Shown: positions 57,501-64,000 of the stretch, piece by piece
Layout: every line of letters begins with the position of its first letter
Position numbering within the stretch: the first letter of the stretch is position 1
Source of the DNA: Dasyornis broadbenti
Taxonomy: Eukaryota > Chordata > Aves > Passeriformes > Dasyornithidae
Assembly: GCA_013397935.1 (NCBI GenBank)
Contig: VZRN01005622.1
Location: 858,096 to 922,095, forward strand
DNA length: 64,000 nt
Direction: 5' to 3'
Made by a program: the position numbers and the translations under genes
Notes under the pieces: generated by a model
Database searches by the model: none
What the model saw: the letters and a program-made list of their open reading frames with translations, nothing else
Told to the model about the DNA's origin: nothing

Positions 57501-60500
57501 GTGAACACTTTTGTTACTGTTTTTAACTTGCAGAGGCAGGAGTTTTGTTTGTAGTCACAGTTCTTTTCCAGCAGTGAAGTACAAAGAATTCATTCACTTT
57601 CTACACATCCTACCCTGTACAAAAGCTACAGGGAAGACCACAGGCCTCTGCTGTTTGACCACAGCACTGACTGTGGGAACCACTGATCTACAACTGCCAG
57701 GCATTCCAAGAGACAGGAGCGTGCCTGAATCAGCAAGCAGTCTGCAACAGCTTTGGGAACTGCTAGGAATAAGTATCTGCCTTTCACCTACACACCTCAA
57801 AAGTTTGGATACTACAACTCATTTCTTGATTACCAAGAAACACCAGGTTTTACTTATATGTGATGCTAGATTTCAAATATGTTGATTTGCATGCTGATAT
57901 GACCCTTAAAAAAACCAACCAAACAATGGTTAGAAGTCAAAAATATAAGCATAATCAAATTAAATTTAGTTTCCTCACTGATTTAAATATTCTATTCAAA
58001 ATCTAATCTACCCCAATTTCACTGTGGATCTTTTTAAAGAAAAGTAAATATGTTTACTTGTTCTGTAAAGATGGGATAAATATTTAACAGAAGGTAGAAG
58101 AATCACTTGCTGCTACGAATGCCTGCCAAGAAAAGAAACCCTCTTTGCCTGACAAAAGAGATTAAAAATCTAAAAAACTAAGTTAAAACTGAACAAAACA
58201 AAAGCCTGTTGAGGTCAGCAGTGTTCACACTTTGTATTTTCCTTTAGGAACTTACCTGCAGGGAGAACTCTGTCAATGAATATACAGGCCAGAGTGACTA
58301 CAGAAGGGCAAAAATACACTGATTCTGAGTTAACATTACAAAGTTTAGATTAATTCTGCTGCTCCTTCCAGCACACTGAGACTCAGGACACTGGGGACAT
58401 GGAAAGGTGAGGACACTGCAAGTTTTCACACCAAACCATTGGAGTATTTTTGCTTTCAAGATGCAAGCACACAACAGCATCTGTGTGTAGCTTTCAGGGC
58501 ACTTGCATGTACTCCTTCACATCATGACAGTAATTACATACATCATCTTGGTCTTCTCATCTGTGGATGTGTACTCCAAGAGCTACTGCATCATAAATCC
58601 CACCAATTTTTTTTTGGTTTTGAAGGGGGGATGATGGGAATCACCTATCCTCATTCACCCATTCCAGAAGCATCTCCCACGATCCAGAAAAGCCAATCTT
58701 TATCTAAGCCTTATAGGCAGTCTGCTGCTACCAGACCTGTTCCAGCCAAAATCTGCACTATTTTAAAATCCTGAGTATATGACTTCTGTGTTCAGGGAAT
58801 AACTGATCTCTGAAGTCAGAAGCTAGCTTTGAGGGCCTGTGTGCTAAAATTCTGGAAGTACTGTATAGCCCAGAACAAAATGGATTTCAAAACCAAACTG
58901 GAAGCCCAGCAGAGTAGGAGCTTTGCGTTTACTGAGCTGACTATTAGCACATTTGGTTTCTTCCTGTAGTGTTAATACATTAGCACACACCTCCATTATT
59001 TTGTAAGGAGAAATTAAGAAACCAGGTATTAACTTGCACACGTTACACTGCAGCCACTTGCTAAAAGGTGGCTAGTTAAGAAAAAGTCCACTTTGAACTT
59101 AAACTCTCTCAGGATCTTTAACCCCGCAGGAAAATTGCTGGGAATACACACATCAAGAGGTAAGAAACAGCTTCCAAATAAGGAAATCCCATACACTGTT
59201 AACAGGTATTGCGTAGAATCCCTGCCTGACTCATGCTTCCTCCCCTCCCATGGGATGCAGAGTCTGGATAAAAGCCACTTTTCGCCTTCAAAGTCAGCAG
59301 AACTTTGCCAACTGCAGCAAGCACAAAGAGTGGCACTTCCAAGCCCACAGAAATGGGGAGGCTCAGCTGGAAAGAGCTCTCAGCAGCACAAGTAACCTGC
59401 AAACTGGTCAGAGTCTGGTTCCTCTCCTTGTGAAGGAAGGACATGCCATGGAGCACGAGTAAGCAAAATTCCTCCCCATCACCATCCCAGAAGAGATCAG
59501 GCAACTTTATGGGGTCACTACATATCTGGCAGACACTGCATTGTGTCTGTGTTAAACAGATACTCACTGCTCACTCCTCATCCTTGCCAGGCTCACAACC
59601 TTGCACTTCACTGTGTATGTTAATGCACAAGATCACAACCATGGTTTTTTATAATTTAGTATGAAAAGGGCATAAAACTCCATCTCAGCTAATACCAAGA
59701 TGCTCTTTTGACTGCACTAAGCCTTCTACAGAAGAGTTCATCAGTCCCAGCTTGCTGTGCACCCCTGGTCCAGAGCACGCACTTTTACCATCCCTAATGG
59801 ATGTATCCCACCCTGCCTTGATGTTTTCCACAGCAGCTGCCCCAGGCTGGGGGGGATCCTGCCTCGGGGAGCAGCAGAAAGCAGTTTACCTGGTGTGATC
59901 TGGCGGGCACGCTGTTTACCAGGCCCTCTGTGTCGGAGGGCGCCTTCTGCGGAGCCTGCTTAACCGGAGACATCAAGCTCTCAGAGGTACTGCAGCTGAC
60001 GAGGTGGCAGAGCAGAGTTTGCACGACAATGTTCAGGAGGCACACAAAAACAAAACCAAAAAAAAAAAAACCAACAAAACAAAAAGGAAAAAAAAAGAAA
60101 CAAAAACAAAAGACGAATGATGGCAAGATGAAATGTGGCAGATTATGCCAAAGTAAAAAAAATGAACATAATGGATTCTGAAATAAACACACACAATTCT
60201 CCATCTCTCCCAAAACATTTCTCTGTCCTTGAGTTTCATTGGTAAGCAACAGGAAGGAGCAACTATTAACACAGGACAGCAGCTCCTCCAAAGGCCTGCT
60301 CCTTAGACAGTCCCATTCAACTCATCCTCTCTAAAATCATGTGTTTTCTTCTCAGTTAACAGTGGTAAATAGCAATTAACTTCTAACTAATAGATTAGTT
60401 AACTAATTTATCTAACTAATAGATAAAGTCCCAGTCACTGAGGCCAAGTGTTGTACCAGTGCTACACTTAGAGCCAACACTTGCAAGAGCCACCAGCTCT

Positions 60501-63500
60501 CTCCATTACCAGCAAGGTACTTCCTACCCAACTCTGCATTAGTTCTCTTGTTTTCAGTTAGGCTGTGAGCCCAAAATAACTCTCACAGCAGACACCATTC
60601 TCTGGAGAAACTACCTCAAGAGTCACACAGGACATTTAAGATATGTACCCTCATACAGCTACTTGAATATCTAATCAGACAAATCGTGTTTCTCAAACAA
60701 AAGAACTGTCTTGTGGTGAGGACCAACATCCCTAAAAGAAGGCTGCTGGTTTTCACCCTCTGATTGTTTCTTTCCATCTGCCAAAGCAGGACTAAAAAGA
60801 AAACAAGCATGTAACTTGAAATTAGCATCACTAAGCTAAGTACGGGAGCAAATGCCCTTGAAGTTGGTGGCTTCTGGGCAATGCAGTAATGGGTCTCTCA
60901 GTGCTAGGTCTACCTCCTTGTACCAAAACACCCAGGAACGTAAAGCAGCCACCTCCTTGGCAGCAGTCACAGGAGTGCCCTCTGCTATCACAACCCTCCC
61001 ACCACTGGGGATCCTTTTCTCTCAGTCTTTGTAGACAGACAGTGTATAAAGTGAGTACAGAAACAAACGAGGACAGTGACATTAAGCAGACCACCTCCTC
61101 ACAGGGCAAGCATTTTTTATCCTTTGATAGGTCTTACCACAGCAGACTTGGCTCCTCACACACGCAGCAGTAAGAATTTAAAAAAAAATACTGCCCCAGC
61201 CATCATGGCAAGGGGTCTGTACTGTCTCAGAGACAATGCATCCCTTCCATTACCAAAATTATGTAATCATTAGTTGTTTTATTCACAAAACTCCTCATAT
61301 CTACACTACCTAAATGTTATCATTCAGGTTTAAGCAACTAATGTACTTAGATCCCTGCAAGTTTTCAAACACCCAAGCTGTCAGAGCCAGAGGAACGCTT
61401 ACAGGGAATTTACTTTTATTTTGACACAGAAAGAGCTCTGAATTTCCTGTGCTTTAGTCAATGCACTGGCAAGGTCATTGCTGGAAGAGATGGAGGGACA
61501 CCATCTGGAATAAACAACAACTCCACCCCAGTCAGACACGAGACAATGAAACCCAAGCACCCAGTGAAATGCATCATCCCTTTGCCAACAGATTCCAGCA
61601 CAAATTACAGTGATGTTAGTAGAGAGCTAGCTGGTTAGTCAGCAAAGGAAGAGGAAATGTGTACACACACACAGGTATTAACAGCAACCACCAACTTGAT
61701 TAGTTACCATGGTGTCTAGTGGGACTGGAAGAGAAGACCCAGCCCTGTTACATTCCCAATCTGGCGTCTATATCAGGATCTCTGTAAGGAGAGGAAGGTA
61801 AGCAGGATCCGATCCCAGCACACCAAGGCAGAAAGAAAAAAAAACAAAAAACAAAAAACAAAAAACAAACAAAAAAAAAACACCAAAGTCAGAGCATGAA
61901 TGGAGACCGTGGCCATGCAAGGGTTCCAGATGCCACGCAGGGCCCCAGCCCACCTCAGTTCAAGGCAGAATGGTTATCTAGGAGTAAGTGCTTCTCTCCA
62001 CCACCACCACCACACACTGGGTTAGCATCATGTAGAAGACAGTCCATAAGTTTGGAGGGGGTCACAGCACACTTCGTTTCTTTCTACATATCATGCAGAG
62101 CTGGCATGGTCAGTGAAAGCAGGATTTAAACCTCAGAGATTACTTTCCCAAGAGAGTAGTTAAAACTGCTACAAGAAATCACAGTGCATGAACTACTGCT
62201 CCAGGCTCAGCACCAATATGTGTCCTTCAGCAGGAAGACACTGGAGAGCAGGTCAGTGGGAAGCAGGGTAAGCAGGCCACCTCAGGCACACTGCTGGTGC
62301 ATGACACTGCAGGGTTCTTTTCAATTCTTAGGGGAAGGACACATGCAGAAAGGGAAAACCAGGCTTTCCACACAATTTTGAGCACACGCAGCCACCCTTG
62401 CTGTATTTAGCCTTACCATTGGGCAATAGCCATCTCACTTTTTCTAAGCTCTCCAACTGGGAAAAGGACAGGGCAAAGTTTAATTTGGAAATCCCCACAA
62501 GGTTATTTTTGGAGTTATTTTCTTTTATCCCATAGGCAACCCAAAGAACCTGCAATAAGCAGGAATATTTGTTGGGCAAAGAACAGAAAGAATTTATATG
62601 TTTTGGGATTGTTTCTAAGACTACATACATAATTTTCATTCTTTTTTAAGAGAAGCAAATTGCCAGTTAATTTGAGAGAGAAAAGGAAGCACCTCCTCCA
62701 CCAGCAGCAAGCTTCATCACCACAGGACTCTAGTCTGCCTTTGTCAGTTCTTGTTGTTTTTTCATATGGCCACTCAAAGAACTCTGCTTCACTTTCGAGT
62801 TACCATCCTAACACTAAAAACCCTGCAGGGATGATAACAGTCAACAAAAAACAGACAGTGAATGAGAATGGATGCAGAGTGGCTACTCCTTCCTTACTTT
62901 CCAGTGTGGTGATGAAGGGGGTTTTGGCAAGTATATTCCAGGCTTAGGAGCCAGACACTGGTAATAGAAAAATCCAGTCCTACTCTCAACACACAGCATT
63001 CCTTAAAAGTGCATGTGTGGTGCTTTTCCTTTGGAGGTGGTAAGGAAAGCAGAGCTGGAGGGAAGGGGAACAGACCAGAGCTAGGAGATGTTGGATTAAA
63101 TGCTCTAAAGGCATATATGCTTGTGGCTGGGGATAAACTTCAACGCCTAGTGATTTTCAGGTGCAACTCATGGTCAGCAGGTCTTTTCAAGCACAGTTCA
63201 GAGGTAATCACTAAAGGCAGATGATCAGTGTTCAACATGACCATACCTATCTCTAGCCATGGTTGCCAAGGCTTGGCTGAAACAACTCCTACCCCCCCTT
63301 TAAGCCCTCCCGCTGATCCTGCTGCTGTTCCTCACATCAGCCACGAGTGAGGAGGGAGATCTCTTACCCAGAGTATCGTTTTTTAGAGTTGTTCTTTCTG
63401 ATGACAAGACACACGACAATAGAGATGAGCGATGAGAGACCTGTAACCGTACCGATGGCTATCCCTGCCACGGTGGCAATGGGGAACGCAGGCAGGCTGT
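54449..63500 (-). CDS. MPZL1: MPZL1 (PZR), myelin protein zero-like 1, partial: transmembrane and cytoplasmic exons
   Basis: MPZL1/PZR is a single-pass Ig-superfamily glycoprotein whose phosphorylated ITIM tyrosines recruit the phosphatase SHP2. Three exons are read: 63368-63500 (transmembrane), 59890-59995 (cytoplasmic) and 54449-54550 (terminal, with stop). They join in phases 1-2, 2-0 and 0-stop. Both ITIMs are intact: VIYAQL and VVYADI, with a C-terminus of Asp-Ile-Arg-Lys-Asn. Signal peptide and Ig-V exons are not in the window and should lie beyond position 64000. The gene runs towards MPC2 (convergent). The peptide order Cys-Ser-Thr-Ser-Glu-Ser, SPVKQAP, SDTEGLV, then SHQGPVIYAQLDHSGG agrees with vertebrate MPZL1 and not with MPZ or MPZL2/3. 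Confidence 0.95.
54551..59889. other. MPZL1: MPZL1 last intron
   Basis: A 5.3 kb intron between the cytoplasmic and terminal exons. GC content is moderate at 54.9-55.5 kb. No repeat family or gene recognised; open frames such as 55741-56097 and 57511-57885 are not recognisable. Confidence 0.75.
59890..59995 (-). CDS. MPZL1: MPZL1 cytoplasmic exon (106 nt)
   Basis: Codes for CSTSESLMSPVKQAPQKAPS, then DTEGLVNSVPARSHQ. The acceptor is acctcgtcag and the donor is gtaaac. Its 106 nt are not a multiple of three, so skipping would shift the frame of the last exon and remove both ITIMs. A known splice form of mammalian MPZL1 lacks the ITIMs; whether it arises here by this route is inference. Confidence 0.95.
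59996..63367. other. MPZL1: MPZL1 intron before the cytoplasmic exon
   Basis: A 3.4 kb intron. A-rich simple tracts sit at 60041-60110 (CAAAA/AAAAAG types) and 61836-61880 (about six copies of an ACAAAAA-type unit). A CACCAC run is at about 61999-62012. No coding sequence. Confidence 0.75.
61836..61880. repeat. A-rich microsatellite, (ACAAAAA)n-like
   Basis: Repeated acaaaaa/acaaac units on the plus strand, T-rich on the gene strand. Confidence 0.8.
63368..63500 (-). CDS. MPZL1: MPZL1 transmembrane exon (133 nt)
   Basis: Codes for SLPAFPIATVAGIAIGTVTG, then LSSLISIVVCLVI and the basic stop-transfer RKNNSKKRYSG. One transmembrane helix of about 25 residues is followed by positive charges, giving a type I topology. 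The acceptor is tctccgcag and the donor is gtaaga; phase 1 to 2. Confidence 0.94.
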
Positions 63501-64000
63501 CTGCGGAGAAAAGGGAGAAAACATTCAACTCTTCTGCATTCCCTGCTCAACACAAGTGCAAACCACAAATGCCCTTGAGCCTGGATTCATCTAGAGCAGA
63601 AGGTACCAATGTAATCCGCAGAAATTACAGCATGCAGCCTAAGTGGCAGTGGCAGCGGCAGCAGGCAGCCAGCAAAGTAATATAAGAACAGAGCACACAC
63701 CAGGAGTGTTCTTAATGTCACTGTCCTGCAGGAGAGAGTTCATGTTGAACCAAAGGTTTTCACATGTCAGGGAACACAAGTGACAATGAGGACAACCCTG
63801 TCTCATTTTGTATCTGAAGGGGAAAAAAAAAACAGGTTACAGCCATCTGGCAATTCCCAGCGAGGTCAATAGGAAAAGGCAGGCACACTTGAAAGCAGAT
63901 TTGAACACAGCACATGGCTAACCCACTAGGAGTGCTGAAGGCTGGGTGTTCTCCAGGGAGCATGCAGTAACAGCAGAGCTCCTATCCAGGATCACTCTTA
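63501..64000. other. MPZL1: MPZL1 intron upstream of the transmembrane exon
   Basis: I checked this end for the Ig-V exon (Asp-x-Gly-x-Tyr-x-Cys pattern before the transmembrane exon) on the minus strand and did not find it. The sequence after a cccttcag at about 63815 opens a short frame but has no Ig features. Confidence 0.65.

Noticed and set aside
61836..61880. Regularly spaced short repeats considered as a CRISPR-like array
   Set aside because: A simple A-rich microsatellite with no unique spacers; the genome is vertebrate.
63760..63963. Frame after a cttcag at the right end as the MPZL1 Ig exon
   Set aside because: It lacks the Cys/Trp and Tyr-x-Cys pattern of an Ig-V domain and ends too soon.
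1..64000. A new multi-gene defence, mobile or biosynthetic system
   Set aside because: All supported coding sequence belongs to three ordinary vertebrate genes (DCAF6, MPC2, MPZL1) plus CR1 remnants; nothing left over looks like a separate system.

Overview
The window is vertebrate nuclear DNA, most likely from a bird. It has intron-rich genes with GT-AG splice sites, a CpG-island promoter, several CR1 retrotransposon 3' ends (the dominant avian LINE), decayed MIR SINEs, and no sign of prokaryotic organisation. Gene calls come from reading translated exons against protein families recalled from knowledge; no database search was run, and the species is not identified.

Layout. (1) From the left edge to about 39.6 kb, on the minus strand, lies DCAF6 (IQWD1/NRIP), a WD40 substrate receptor of CUL4-DDB1 ubiquitin ligase and nuclear-receptor cofactor. 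Ten internal exons are resolved with compatible splice phases. Exon 1 is hidden in a 131-N gap except for its last four bases and donor. The 3' exons (C-terminal WD repeats) lie beyond position 1. (2) From about 38.9 to 40.6 kb is a CpG island that is a head-to-head promoter shared by DCAF6 (leftward) and MPC2 (rightward). It holds two CCAAT boxes, a cluster of CGGCCATCTTG-type (YY1-like) sites, a TCTCGCGAGA palindrome, CACGCCC repeats and a CRE half-site. (3) From 40.4 to 47.9 kb, plus strand, is complete MPC2, a subunit of the mitochondrial pyruvate carrier, in five exons coding for 129 aa. (4) From about 48 to 64 kb, minus strand, is the 3' half of MPZL1 (PZR): the transmembrane exon, a cytoplasmic exon and the terminal exon with two ITIM tyrosines. 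The Ig-domain exons lie to the right of the window.

The order DCAF6-MPC2-MPZL1 matches human 1q24 except that ADCY10, which sits between MPC2 and MPZL1 in human, is not seen in the interval of about 6.5 kb here. Other points are a GC-AG intron in DCAF6, a phase-neutral 153-nt DCAF6 exon with a weak donor (probable cassette exon), the sequence gap on DCAF6 exon 1, and several local repeats. I found no CRISPR array, operon, phage, toxin system or other novel multi-gene system. The three genes have unrelated functions, and the only apparent functional link is the shared DCAF6/MPC2 promoter.
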